From Calamus simplicifolius (lineage: Eukaryota; Streptophyta; Magnoliopsida; Arecales; Arecaceae), in contig UESW01004379.1 of assembly GCA_900491605.1 (NCBI GenBank), positions 174,159 to 238,158 of the forward strand: DNA of 64,000 bases, in the 5' to 3' direction. Shown here piece by piece: positions 36,313-48,647 of this stretch. The notes under the pieces were generated by a model. That model did not search any database. It saw nothing but the letters and a program-made list of their open reading frames with translations, and was not told the origin of the DNA. Each line of letters starts with the position of its first letter. Position 1 is the first letter of the stretch. The translations under genes and the position numbers were made by a program.

Positions 36313-36934
36313 ATTGAGGAGCATGAAATTCAATCCCAGCATTATTTTATATCAGATTCTTTTACATGATTTCATACTTTTATTTCTTGATTCTTGTATT
36401 GATTTTATGCTTGATTTTTGTACATGATTTTCTACTTTGTAACTATATATATATACACACGCACACACACATAAGTTAATAGAAATGCAACCTCGCATTG
36501 AGTGTGAAAGTTTTTTGTTTCCAAAATTTTTTCACTCACCTGCAGGCACTTTACCTGTTCTTTTTGATATTACTAAAATTTAGTATACTCAAGAGTGCTC
36601 ACTGCTCAAAGATTAATTAAACCAGATCATAACTGGCAAAATAAAAAGAAAAAAAAAACATCAATGAGATAATAAGAAGACAAGCTCTTCGACGATTTAC
36701 GTAAAATTGCCATGTCCTGATACCGGACGCTTGCTGAATTGTCATGAGTCAAATGTAGGTGCCCATCTTAGGTTCAAATTTATACTTGACTCCTGTTCAT
36801 CCAACTTTTTATTAGAATTCATAGATACAACATTACTTTATGAACCTAACGATCACGCCATGGATTCTTCTGATATTGATGCCGATAATGATGATATAGA
36901 TAAGTTTAAGAGTGATATTGGTGACAAGATACTC
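36313..36934. other. 3' flank of the unit-C P450
   Basis: Matches unit A from about 4670 onward, including the ATATAC/ACACAC microsatellite at 36446-36475. No gene is seen. Confidence 0.7.
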
Positions 36935-37482
36935 TTAGAGCCTGTGTAAGATGATTCGAGCACCATGTTGGGGATGAAGAGTTGCTACGGTGTAAGGAGC
37001 ATGGGCATAAGACGGAGAAGGTTCAAATGCGAAATGTTGAAGAATTCTAGCCAAAGCCATTTTAGCTTCCAACAGTGCAAAGCTCTGCCCAACGCATATC
37101 CGGGGACCCCCACCAAATGGAAAGTAAGCGCCTTGAACTTTTGATGCCTTTGAAACTCCCTCGGCAAATCTTTCTGGATTGAATTCGGAAGCATCCTCAC
37201 CCCAGAATTCCGGATCATGGTGTATGAAGATTATAGGCAAAAAAAATTCCACTCCTTCTGGGAAGGTGAACCTACCCAATTTCATTTCCTTGTAAGTCTT
37301 TCTTGTGAGCATTATTGCTGGTGGATATAATCTCAGAACTTCGCAGAGAACCATGGATACCTGAAGCGCAAATTTGAAAAGACTTTAGGAATTTGCTCGA
37401 TAAAAAACCACAATTAATAAAATCATATCAGCCAATTAACCAAAAACACCAATTAATATAAGGCTATTAGAAGCAACCTTAC

Positions 37483-37508
37483 AATATATATATATATATA
37501 TAGAGAGA
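37483..37508. repeat. TA/GA microsatellite in P450 intron 4
   Basis: A (TA)n run followed by GAGAGAG. Confidence 0.9.
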
Positions 37509-38017
37509 GCAACCTCAAAGCAATCTTTCATAACCATCCGTATGAACAATCATAAAAATATTACTCACAATCTTTAATTGACTTAAGCCATCATAGTCTG
37601 GCTTATTTTTCCAAAGACTTGGAAAACCTCTTCTCTTGCACGCGCCTGCCAGCTAGGATGCATGCCCAGTGCAACCAACGTCCACGTGAGAAGAACCGAT
37701 GTTGTCTCGTGCCCAGCGAATAGAACAGCTTGCATTCCTCAATCACATCTTCAATGGTCATCCTCGGAAATTTGAAGCCTCCGTTTTCCTGGGAGTGTCT
37801 AAAATTTGATTCTAACAGCAGGCCCAGCAAGTCATCATTGCTAGTCCCTTCCTTCCTAATTGCCATCTCCCTCTGCTCAATCATTCTCCTAAGAAGTGAT
37901 CGAATCTCTGCATCGATATCTTTCATTCTCTTGTTGTTCTTGGTAGGCAGAAACCTGTGCCAAGGGTTCGATTTTTCGGTATCAATTCAATTTTCATTAT
38001 CAGTTATTTTGACAAGT

Positions 38018-39830
38018 GTCTATTTTAAGAGAGTTATCCTTTCATAAAAGAAACAAGAAACATCATTAGCATAACCTACATTTTTAACAGGAAAGGAATA
38101 AAATAGTCTATGCTCGCAATTTCTTGCCGCATTTGGTTGTTCTTGTTGGTAGGTAGGAACTCTCTTAAAACAGAGAACCTTTCCTTTCCCCCATATCATT
38201 TGATTTTATTATCACTTACTCTGATAAGGTTTATGAAATTAGTATGTACCCTTGGATATGGGGTGATCCATTCAAGATCACCGATGCAGGAGATAAATAT
38301 GATGGGATCATAGCATTAAGTTGAACCTCTTATATAATGGTAATGTAGATCATCCCCATCTCTAAAATCAGCCATACCCATCCATGAGCTTGGATATCTT
38401 TTAACTTAGGATTTAGGGACTAAAATATCCCTCATCTACATAAAAGTGCTTGATATCATTTTCATATTAATATATTAGATTACATTACAATAATATTACA
38501 TTATTAAAATAATATAATTATAAATATTATATTGTAATAATAAATAATATAAATTATAATAAATTATCATGTTGCTTGTAAAATATATTAGGGGTATTCT
38601 TTTTTCAAGCAAAGAAAGGTTGAGTTACTTGAGTAATTAGCCATAATTTGGTATTTTGTGATTAATATTTAAATAGTATTTGAAACTCAATAATCTTAGA
38701 CCATCGGGAATCTTTGATCACCAGTATTTATTATACTAAAAATGATGATATAAGATAACTAATGATTGGAATATCCTAGCATAAGGATCATTAGCAACCT
38801 AAGATCATCATGATGATCTTATATAAGTTATCAGATCCCCACCTTAAAGTACAAAATGGGATCCATGGAAATTGGGCAGAGTTATTTTAAGGTGCATTTG
38901 GTTGGCAATAATTTACCTTGATAATCTTAGATTATTGTATAGATTACCGTATTTAATAATAGATATTGTAATCTATACTATAATATTTAATTTTTAATAA
39001 TTTAAGATTATCACAAATCATGTGATTACTTTCTGGAAGGTAGGTACCTAAGATTAGCAAAATCTAGTAATTTCAAATTATGCTTTTGACTTCTATTTGA
39101 TAATATTTAATTTAAGTATATATTTAATATATACTTAATAATATTTAATTATTTAATATTATATTATATTTATATTAAATATAATATAATTGATTATATT
39201 AAAATTAGATTTAATATTTAACACTATTAGTATTACATATGTATATAATATATAGATATTAAATTTAGAATTCCTATATTAAATAATTTATATTATTTAA
39301 ATATTATTATAAATATATATGATGTATTATTACATATTTATGTAATATTATAATATTTAAATATATAATATTTCTAAAAAAATTATGAAGAATCCTTACT
39401 TTGTACTAAAACATTTTATATTTTATCTAAAAATAGATAGATACTTAAAAAATAAAAAAGATTATCATAAACTATAAATAAAAATTTAAGAGTATGATCA
39501 TATGAAATCTTGCACTCCTGCAGATTTAAGTTAACATTATTAACGCAAATCAAATATGGTAACCTTATATTTTCAGGCAAACTAAACACCATAATCTGAT
39601 TAACAAGAACTGCAGGATTAATAAGAATGTAAATTATTTTGTAACATTATATTATCACAAATCAAATAGCAAAAGGATAAATAGAATATACATTTGACCT
39701 TAATGGTAAAAAACAACAGAGGATAAAGTTTTTTTAATGCCTTTTCCTTTTCACCTATCGAAGTTTGTTCATTTGACGTTGTTGGAAACTGAATCAAAAT
39801 TAATAGAAGAGGAGGTGTAAATAAGAAAAC
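38018..39830. other. P450 intron 3, unit C
   Basis: Non-coding. The right-hand part is strongly AT-rich (38880-39700). The part at 38018-38560 matches 10661-11246 in unit A. A possible MITE-like pair, GGTGCATTTGGTTGGC near 38892 and GCAAACTAAACACC near 39577, is noted but weak. Confidence 0.6.
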
Positions 39831-40755
39831 CTGAAACCAGGGATGTATATTTTTTGAAGAGATTGAATGACAAGCTTCGCTTGCTCTTGTTGGAGGTGAA
39901 ATATTCGCTGCCCATCTCTATAGTTGCTGCCGAATGCCGTGCGAGAGATGACGTCTCCAGTGAAACTTTGGAATTCAGGCCAAACGTCCACCTCATGAGA
40001 TCCTTCGGAACCAACGACGAGCCTATCCCATTTATTCATCAGTTCATCGCAGCAAGTAGCAAAGGCTGGCAGCATTAACTACAAATCAACGCAGAATGTC
40101 ATCATCACCACCCAACTATGACCGTATTTTTTTTTTTTTCCCCCTTGTTTAGCATTCTGCCACTGTCTAATTTCATGGCAGGAAGTAAAATGTGTCATTT
40201 AAGTAAATAGGATTTTTCTGATGGCTGAAATACCTTCAATTTCTCTAGATGGAAAGCAGGGTTGATGATCCTCCTATGTTTGGCCCATTTTGCACCTTCG
40301 TAAGATACGAGTCCAGCAACCAGTAATCTCATCAGAGGATTTGAGCTTGGCCTCCCAAAGTGACCAAACTTGTTGGACAGAATTTCTCTTGTCAGTCCTG
40401 GATCCCCGATGGTTACCCTCGGAACAGGCCCCAAACCAAGTGAATGATGTTTTACCTGCATCAACCTTAAGTAAGAACTATGTGCAACAATTGCTTGTGA
40501 TAGTCGTTTAAATAAAATAATAATGCCACAATGCAAGCCTTGTCCATTAAAATGGATGCCCGACAACTATAACTTATGTATAACTAGCAAGATTGATAGG
40601 TTCAAACCTATCCTCCCCTAGATACATAATACATACATACACATGTATATATATGTATGTATTATAACTAGTGTAAATCTTATAGAGTTACATCTTTTTT
40701 AAATTGGATGATGAAAGTGTTATACCGATGATCCAAGTCGATCTACTACTAATTT

Positions 40756-40771
40756 TAAGCTATTACATATT
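40756..40771. repeat. LINE target-site duplication, 3' side
   Basis: TAAGCTATTACATATT, identical to 41695-41710. Confidence 0.92.
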
Positions 40772-41694
40772 CAAGTCAACTCAACTCAACTCATCTAAGC
40801 CTTTTCCCAACTACATGGGGTCGCTACAAAGGAATCTACTTTCTACTATACTCTATTAAGAAACAAGTCGGCATTCAAATTACAAATAGTTATATTTTTT
40901 TTAATTATTTTTATCAATGTTAGTTTAGGTCTACCTCTATCTTTATTCTTATATGGATTATTAAAATATCACTTTCTTTTAACTAGAGCATTTAAAGGTT
41001 TACGTTGTATATGTCCAAACCAGCACAATCGATTTTTTCTTATTTTATCTTCAATTGGGCTTACTTCTATCATTGCTCTTATATGTTTATTTCTAATTCT
41101 ATCTTTTAAAGTTTTACTATATATCCATCTTAACATACGCATTTCTGTTACACTTAATTTATTCAAATATTGTTTCAATATTGCCCAACACTCTATTTAT
41201 ATAGCATAGCTAGTCTAATAGCGGTTTTATAAAACTTTTTTTTTAATTTTAATGGGATGCATCGATCATATAATACTCCCGAAGGATTCCTCTACATAAT
41301 CCATCCTGCTTTAATTCTATGATTCACATCTTCACCTATTTCACCTTCTTGCTGGATAATTGATCCTAAATACCTAAATTTTTACTCTTTGATATCTCTT
41401 GGTTTGGAATTTTTACTGTTTCTTCATTTGTATTTCTACTCTCACTAAAATTACATTTATGTATTCAGTTTTACTTCTACTAATCTTAAACATTTAGATT
41501 TTAAAGTCTCTCTACAAATCTCTAGCTTAGCATTTACTCCAAATTTAGTTTCATCATAGAATATCATTTTGAATATGTTTGATTAATTCATCTATAACTA
41601 ATAAAAAAATATACGGACTTAAGGCAGATCCTTGATGTAAACCTACAGTAATTGAAAACTCACTAGTTTCTCCTATTGTCGTTTTAACAATAGT
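40772..41694 (-). mobile_element. 5'-truncated RTE-type LINE in P450 intron 1
   Basis: 923-bp minus-strand insertion between perfect 16-bp target duplications. Its 5' end starts inside reverse transcriptase (TTIGETSEFSITVGLHQGSA, then LSPYIFLLVIDEL). Its 3' coding end reads KLSVTEMRMLRWIYSKTLKD and then NRLCWFGHIQRKP, which is characteristic of plant RTE LINEs. After the coding part comes a GTAGCGACCCCATG block and a (TTGAG)n-like tail. Stops and frameshifts show it is dead. A 5' truncation with long target duplications is the classic product of target-primed reverse transcription. Confidence 0.93.
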
Positions 41695-42250
41695 TAAGCT
41701 ATTACATATTAACAATTATATAATTTATACATAGCCTATGTATCAAATAATAATAATAAAAAATTAATTTTTAACTATTCAATAAATAATATAATTTGAA
41801 GACATAGAGATAGTTTAAAGATAATGAATTACATTTAATAATGTAAATTATCGCTTTGGAATCCTCATATTCAATTCAATAACGATGATGCTTAATAGAT
41901 AAAAATGCTGTTTTCATGCGAAGACCAACACTAATAAAAACAGCCCAATGTCAGAGCTAGCTCTTTTTCCCTCAAATTCTTTCCGGTTTTCATTTACGGT
42001 GAGGATGTCCAAGGTCGCGTACCATGCTCCTTGATGGCTTGGTGGAGATGCGGCAGGAGGCGAGGGATGATTTGATGAGAGAAAGGCATGGGCTTCGACC
42101 GGGCCTCGTGTTGAGCTTCGCGGTGTCCTCGTTGTCCCCGTAGAAGAACCGGTACCGGGTGCCCTGGATCCCCTGGGCCCGGAGAATTCGCTCCAGCCGC
42201 CTCGGCCTCCACCATGACCACTCCAAGAAGCTCCACACAGCCCATGCCAA

Positions 42251-42614
42251 AAATAATAANAAACCCTAGTATCCTTAGCTCTGATCAGTCACTCAGTAGC
42301 GGCAACACGAAAGACGAAACACGCCGACAATAGGAAAGATCTCTCTCTGGAAACTCTAGGAAAAGCTCGCCGTCGCCCCCTTACGTGAATGAGATGGAGG
42401 TAGAGGGATCGGTCTCCCGAGAAACCCTAGTATTAGGCTTTTGGGGAACGAGGAAAAGAAGTCCTCCTCCATGGCGAGCTCTCGGCGTCTCTCCCCTCGC
42501 TCTCTTCGTGACTCACGCTCCCCCTCACCCTTTAAAGTTTCCCAAACGGGACTACGAGCAGCCAAGCACCATCTAGAAGCAAAGTGGAAGGGCTGTGGCA
42601 CTGTGCCCGGGAAA
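42251..42614. other. Region upstream of the P450, including an ambiguous base
   Basis: Position 42260 is N. The rest is mixed-composition DNA with open frames on both strands and no recognisable product. The P450 start codon and anchor exon would be expected here but are not recognised. Confidence 0.5.
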
Positions 42615-43572
42615 TTATCTTGGTCTACTGGCTTTGATCGATCGTAACCGTCGGATCGTCGTTGATCGGATCAATCACAACGGTCCGAGATCCGTCATCG
42701 CCGACTGGGATCGATCATGGCTTCGATCGATCGCAACCGTTGGATCATCACCGATCGGATCAATCGCGACGATCCAGATCGGTCGTCACCGACCGGGATC
42801 GATCAGGCTTCGATCGATCGCAACCATCAGATCGTCGCCGATCAGATCGATCACAATGGTCCGAGATCGATCGTCCTCGACCGGGATTGATCATGGCTTC
42901 GATCGATCGCAACCGTCGGATCATCACCGATCGGATCGATCGTGATGGTCCAAGATCCATCGTCACCGATCGGGATCGATCATGGCTTCGATCGATCGCA
43001 ACCATCGGATCGTCACCGATCGGATCGGTCGCAACGGTCCGAGATCGGTCGTCGCCGATCAGGATTGATCATGGCTTCGATCGATCGCAACCATCGGATC
43101 GTCGCCGATCGGACGATCGCAATGGTCCAAGATCCATCGTCGCCGACTGGGATCTATCATGGCTTCGATCGATCGTAACCGTTGGATCGATCGCAACGTC
43201 TGAGATCGTCGTCCCCGACCGAGATCGATCATGGCTTCGATCGATCGCAACCGTCGAATCATCGCCGATCGGATCGATCGCGATGGTCTTAGATCCGTCG
43301 TCGCGATTGGGATCGATCAAGGCTTCGATCGATCACAACCGTCGGATCGTCGCTGATCGGATCGATCGCGATGGTCCGAGATCCGTCATCGCCGACCGGG
43401 ATCGATCATGGCTTCGATCGATCGCAAACGTCGGATTGTCACCAATCAGATCGATCGCGACGATCCGAGGTCGATCATCGCCGATCGGGATCAATATGGC
43501 TTCGACGATCGCAACCATCGGATCGTCGCCGATTGGATCGATCGCAACGGTCCGAGATCATTCGTCGCAATG
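42615..43572. repeat. 89-bp GATC-rich tandem satellite
   Basis: About eleven units. Landmark GGCTTCGATCGATCG recurs near 42719, 42806, 42895, 42984, 43073, 43161, 43233, 43321, 43410 and 43498, with spacing 87-89 and one 72-bp unit. Each unit holds several palindromes such as CGATCGATCG and GGATCGATC. It ends directly at the subterminal DNA of CACTA-1. Confidence 0.95.
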
Positions 43573-44139
43573 ATTTTTAGAAAAAAAATGTTGTAAAAAA
43601 TTTTAAAATATAATATTTGCATGCAATATTTGCGTTGCAATTATTTCAGAAAATATAATTTTTATCAGTTATAATTATTTAAAAATATTGCGATGCATTA
43701 GCGACGCTTTTCCCAGAAAATAAAAATAATTTTCTCAGAGAAAATAAGTTTTAATATTGCAATGCAAATATTGCATCGTAATATTAAATTAAAAATAAAA
43801 GTAATAAAAAAAATTTAAAAATAAAACATTGCGATGCAATATATGCATCGCAATTATTTTAGAAAATATAATTTTTATCAAATATAATTATTTAAAAAAT
43901 ATTGCGATGCATTAGCAACGCAATTTTTCTAAAAAATAAAATAGTTTTCCTAGAGAAAAAATTTTTAATATTGCTACGCATATATTGCGTCGCAATGTTT
44001 TTTAGAAAAATAAATGTGATAAAAAAATTTAAAAAACATTGCGACGCAATATATGCATCACAATTATTTTCAAAAAATATAATTTTTATCAGTTATATGC
44101 ATCGCAATTATTTCAAAAAATATACTTCCCGGCATATGC

Positions 44140-46510
44140 AATGTTGTCTGGTTGGAGCACTGCTGGACGTCGGCATGCCCCCATTGCATGATAATTCAGA
44201 TGCATTTACATTACAGAAGAGTGGTAAGCAGTCATGGTTTAATAATCATAGAAAGTTCTTGCCTCCAAATCATCCTTACAGGCGTAACTTGACCACTTTC
44301 GGAAGAACAAAGCAGTCATAAAATTCGCTGATCCGGTTATGTCCGGCATGGATATATTTGATACTATAGAGCATTTGGGGTTGAGGTATGCTTGGGAACC
44401 CGATGCAGATAGAATAAATGGCCGTATATGTAAAGAACATAACTGGAAGAAGAGGAGTATATTTTGGGATTTGCCGTATTAGAGTACAATCTCATCCGGC
44501 ACAACTTGGATGTTATGCATATCGAGAAAAATTTCTTTGATAACATATTTAACACGGTGCTAAAACATCCTGGGAAAAACCAAAGACACTGCAAAGTCAA
44601 GAGAAGAACTTAATCAGTATTGTAGAAGAGGTGATTTGAGGAGGAGTACCGACGGGACCTATCCTAAAGCATGTTACACTGTTGACAGAAATTCACGAGA
44701 AGTTTTATGTAACTGGCTTAGAGGGTTAAAATTTCTACATGGTTATGCCTCAAATATCGGTAGGTGTGTGGACATGCATAAGCTCAAGTTGTTCGGCATG
44801 AAGAGTCACGACTGCCATGTTTTTATGCAACGGTTATTGCCTATAGCTTTTCGTGAGTTGCTTCCGCAACATGTCTGGAAGGCATTGACGGAGCTCAACT
44901 TGTTCTTCAATGAGTTATCTACCGCGGTCATTACTTCTGCATCCATGGCAAGGCTTGAGGAAAAAATTCTAATTATTTATGCAAGCTGGAGCGAATATTT
45001 CCTCCCAGTTTTTTTGACTCAATGGAGCATTTACCGGTTCACTTGCCATACGAAGTGAGCATAGCTGGTCCCGTGCAGTATCGCTGGATGTATCCTTTCG
45101 AGAGGTAAATATATACATCATTAAGACATGTGACATTTCAAATATTATTTCATTACGAAAAAATTGGTTAATTTTTTGTCTCAACTTTACATATAGGTAC
45201 CTTAAGAAGTAAAAAAATAATGTGCATAATAAGGGAAGGGTTGAAGGTTCTATATGCAATGCACACTTGGTCGAAGAAGTTTCAGCTTTTGCCTCGCATT
45301 ACTTTGAGGGTCACGTCCACACGAGGAGCCGAAATCTTGGTCGTAACGATGACGTATGTGTGGACAAAGGAGAACCTAATGATGGTAGAATATCAATTTT
45401 TAAAGGTATCGGCCGTTCATTTGGGGGGCAGAAGTCAAGAAATCTTAACGATATGGAGTATAATGCAGCACATTATTACATCCTAATGAACTGTAGAGAA
45501 GTCGATCCATATATTGAGTAAGTGTATACTTCAATGCTTAATTGGAACTTCTAATTTAAATTATAATATACCACAATATTTAATTGCTAACATAAGTTTT
45601 AATCCTTATCATCCCATAAGGATGTATTGTGATAGACAATGACAGATGAATCCCGACATCAGTCAAGTTGCAATTGGGCAGAAGTTAGAAATGGAGTTCG
45701 CTTACTAGTTTATGAATTGTGAGTAGTATCACTCAATCAATTTCAATAATGGCTTTAATTTTTTGAATTGGTTGTGAATAGCTTATTAATTTATAGGTAA
45801 ACAGTCCATGGTCCACAACCGACAATATTTTCATTAAATGTATATCGCAATGGCCATTGAAGACCGTAACAACCTCTACTGGCTATTTTGTTAATGGGTA
45901 CAAATTTCAGATTGAATGATAGTAGCTTCAAGAGGCATGCGGAACTGGGGTGTGTGTGTTAAAGGAGAAAGTGTTGGAGCAAATATGCAGGATTATTACG
46001 GAAAGTTAGTAGAGGTGGTTGAAGTTGAATATCCCAGTTGGCCTATGAAACGAACTGTATTGTTTTGTTGCGATTGGTTCGATCTGATAGTTCATATAGG
46101 CAAAAGGGTTCATAATGACTACAATTTGGTTGAAGTGAACCATCGACGAAGATTGCAGAAATATGACCCATTCATCCTTGCATCCCAAGCTCAGCAAGTG
46201 TTTTACTGCGGATATCCAAGTTTGCGCAACGACAAGCGAGATTGGTGGGTTGTTTCTAAAATCATCCCACGTTCAACAATCGTATTAGAAGAGAGTTCAT
46301 CAATCAATCAGCCGAGTGCCCTGTATTTCAAAAGGATGAGATGGAAATGCATGCAATTGAGGACGACACAAAGGCTCCTAAAACATCACTTAGAGATCCA
46401 AATGGTGATGTCAAGAAATTACGGATGCAAATGTTCGATTTCCTTCCGATGATAATGAAACTAAATCGCAGTCCGATACAACATCAGATGTTGAACCAAC
46501 ATTTCACGAA
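44140..46510 (+). pseudogene. TNP2-type CACTA transposase, N-terminally deleted
   Basis: Plus strand. The sequence enters in the transposase_21 domain (SGWSTAGR, then KQSWFNNHRKFLPPNHPYRR). It continues through LRYAWEPDADRINGRICKEH and WDLPY, then the DUF4218 region (GYASNIGRCVDMHKLKL, GMKSHDCHVFMQRLLPIAFR). After an intron-like gap comes GRVEGSICNAHLVEEVSAFA, and a final DUF4216 region at 45916-46452 has YGKLVEVVEVEYPSWP and PFILASQAQQVFYCGYPS. Stops and shifts interrupt it. The N-terminal transposase-associated zinc domain is absent, so it is an internally deleted relic. The enzyme would cut and rejoin CACTA ends. Confidence 0.88.
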
Positions 46511-46632
46511 ACAAATGACACCGATTAAACATAGAGGTTTTTTTTAAATTTAACTTTATTTTATAAGCGTTAAATTTTTACATAGTCAATCATTAATCGT
46601 AATTTAATTGCATGAATCTTAGTATTTTCAAT

Positions 46633-48106
46633 ATGACGGGCAGAGGTAGGTCTACCGACGACATACGGAGTGAGCAGGGATGTAGCCCTGCTGCATCAGA
46701 TCACACAAGCTTTGGAGATAGAGAGTTTTGGATCTCCATACATCGCACAGCCTTCGGGTGATCCTGCATTTGTATTACCGTCCAGCCGATCGGCATATAC
46801 CTCCGAGAGTTCTTCCACCATCGACCGTACCGTACTTCGACTGGATGCTCATGGGCTGTAAGTATATACTAATTAAAAATATATGTTTATGTTTTTAAGT
46901 CAATTACTTATAAACATGCATTTTTAATAGATTTATTGAGCAGCATCATGTATCTAGCCACATCAGCTCCGTATTTCAGAGGCGTGCAGATCTTAGTGGC
47001 TACGATTGGCGCCACGTATCTGCAGCCACGAGGGAGTTTTATTTTTCTGCGTTTCAGGTAAACTTATTAAATACAATTTATCACTGATATAAATTTTTTT
47101 AATATTAATAAATTCTGAAACTAACTGTTTATTTTAATGCAGAAAAAGTTTACGTGGGACCCTGCCAGCCATGATGCCATTAGGGCAGCATGGGAAGCTC
47201 TTACGGGACGCCGATACTTCGACATGCTTCATCGTTGGAGGTCATCGGGTCAGCATCCTGCGCATGTGCCAGAGGGTATTTGGCACGAGTGGCAGCAGGC
47301 CTGGCAGTCTGATGGCTGGCGCAGGAGGTCCGCATCAGCCAGCACGAACCGCCGATCCGAGAGGGGCGGTCCTGGCACGGGTCTCTCCCGCCACACTTCG
47401 GGCTCCATTTCGATTCAGGAGCACAGACGCCGTATGGTAAGAAAACATAAATAATTTAATTATAATTTAGTTATTTATAAATATTTGCATTAATATCAAT
47501 TTTTTTATTGTTATAGTCTGAGCAGGAGGGCGGAGATCCTGGTGAGTTTCATCTATTCAGGGCGACACACACCAGGAGGGACGGTTCTTGGGTCGATACG
47601 CGATCACGGGAGTTGCGGTAAGAAATTAGCTTTATGTAGTATCTGTTTAATTTCTAAAATTTTATTTAGAGAAATTTATTAATTCATTTATTATTGATTT
47701 TATAATTCAAAGACACGAGTCGAGGAGCTTCGCTCCAAGGCATCGCAGGTGGACTCCACTGATGGGAGATGCCCGTCAAACTCTCAGCAGAGGAGAGGCG
47801 ACGTATATTTTGGAGGCTGTTGGTGCCTAGCCGCGAGACTGCAGGGTCTATGATCTGGGCACTAGAGCTTCTGCATATTTTCCCCATCAGGCCTCCATCT
47901 CATGATATTCTGGTGATATTCCTGCCGAGCGTTTAGCCGACATTCGGAGATCTATTATGGAGGAGGTTCGGCAGGAGTTCGAGCAGCATATGCGAGGCCA
48001 TCAGCAGGAGCTTGCAAACGTATGAGATCAGATGCGTCAGTTGCAGGATATTATTAGCCGCCTATCGCAGGGTTCCCAGCCTCCACGTGATCGCGCGGAT
48101 TCTTGA
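46633..48106 (+). pseudogene. Ptta/En-Spm (transposase_24) protein of CACTA-1
   Basis: Five putative exons at about 46633-46860, 46931-47058, 47144-47436, 47517-47620 and 47711-48106 with GT-AG borders. The third exon reads FTWDPASHDAIRAAWEALTG and later NRRSERGGPGTGLSRHTSGS. The fourth reads FRATHTRRDGSWVDTRS. These are hallmarks of plant transposase_24 proteins. The last exon would form a Gln/Glu-rich coiled coil (EEVRQEFEQHMRGHQQ) but contains stops. This second CACTA gene product is thought to bind element ends. Confidence 0.85.
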
Positions 48107-48289
48107 TGTATTTTTTTTTATTTTTTATATTTTGTACATGAAAACTTCAAAATTTTAATATATTAATTATTTTTAAAAATTGAATGATTATTGTTTGGAT
48201 CAATATGAGTGAAGAATGTTTCGATCAATATTTAAATGTAACGAAATTGTATTAACCATTTTAATTTTTAATATTTTATTTTTTAAAAA

Positions 48290-48647
48290 AAAATAATTAG
48301 CGACGCATTAGCGACTGAAATTTCATCACTAATATTTTTAAAATATTATTATTAAATATTACGACGCAATGACCTGGCGTCGCAATATTTTAAAAAAAAT
48401 TAATTAGCGACGCATTACCGACTCACATTGCGTCGCTAATATATCTAAAATATTATTATTAAATATTACGATGCAATGACCTGACATCGCAATATTTTAA
48501 AAAAAATTTAATTAACGACACATTAGCGACTCAAATTGCATTGCTACTATATCTAAAATATTATTATTAAATATTGCGACGCATTCAAGTACATCGCCCT
48601 ATTGCGACGCATTTGAATGCCTCGCAATATTTTTTTCTCTTGTAGTG
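48290..48647. repeat. CACTA-1 right subterminal array and terminus
   Basis: Repeated TTAGCGACGCATTAGCGAC and AAATATTGCGACGCA words ending at TCTCTTGTAGTG. The flanking GTG at 48648-48650 would be one half of a 3-bp target duplication. Confidence 0.85.

Larger units (their letters stand above)
36935..42250 (-). pseudogene. CYP72-family cytochrome P450 pseudogene, five exons
   Basis: Minus-strand gene. Exons are about 41990-42250 (WWRPRRLERILRAQG), 40234-40455 (REILSNKFGHFGRP), 39831-40078 (QSFTGDVISRTAFGS), 37569-37954 (I-helix), and 36935-37360. Exon 5 holds the K-helix ExxR in CEVLRLYPP, NPERF, and the heme-binding FGGGPRICVGQ, and ends at a TAA. The introns have GT-AG borders and consistent phases. 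A frameshift follows KLNT in exon 1, an extra G sits near 40438 in exon 2, and single bases are lost near 37721 (inside the AGHETT motif) and near 37613 in exon 4. The membrane-anchor N-terminus is not seen, and an N is present at 42260. The family oxidises hydrophobic metabolites at the endoplasmic reticulum. This copy should be inactive. Confidence 0.85.
43573..48647 (+). mobile_element. CACTA-1, En/Spm-type transposon lacking its left terminus
   Basis: The right end is TCTCTTGTAGTG at 48636-48647, the complement of CACTACAAGAGA. Both flanks of the coding part carry dense subterminal repeats built on GCGACGCA/TGCGTCGC and GCGATGCA words (43573-44135 and 48290-48647). Between them lie a TNP2-type transposase and a Ptta/En-Spm protein gene, both broken. 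No CACTA terminus is found on the left, where the 89-bp satellite begins. Confidence 0.88.

Noticed and set aside
36707..36949. Plus-strand 80-codon frame
   Set aside because: It overlaps the P450 3' end in antisense and has low-complexity Asp-rich content. Not conserved in unit A.
38890..39590. Possible MITE with GGTG...CACC ends in P450 intron 3
   Set aside because: The inverted ends match poorly and no target duplication is found.
42662..43573. Long plus-strand frame of about 300 codons rich in DRS, and matching frames on the minus strand
   Set aside because: It is produced by the 89-bp satellite, whose period shifts the frame each unit. Composition is repetitive and no domain is visible.
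44364..44600. Minus-strand frame within CACTA-1
   Set aside because: Antisense to the TNP2 coding sequence, which has clear family motifs on the plus strand.
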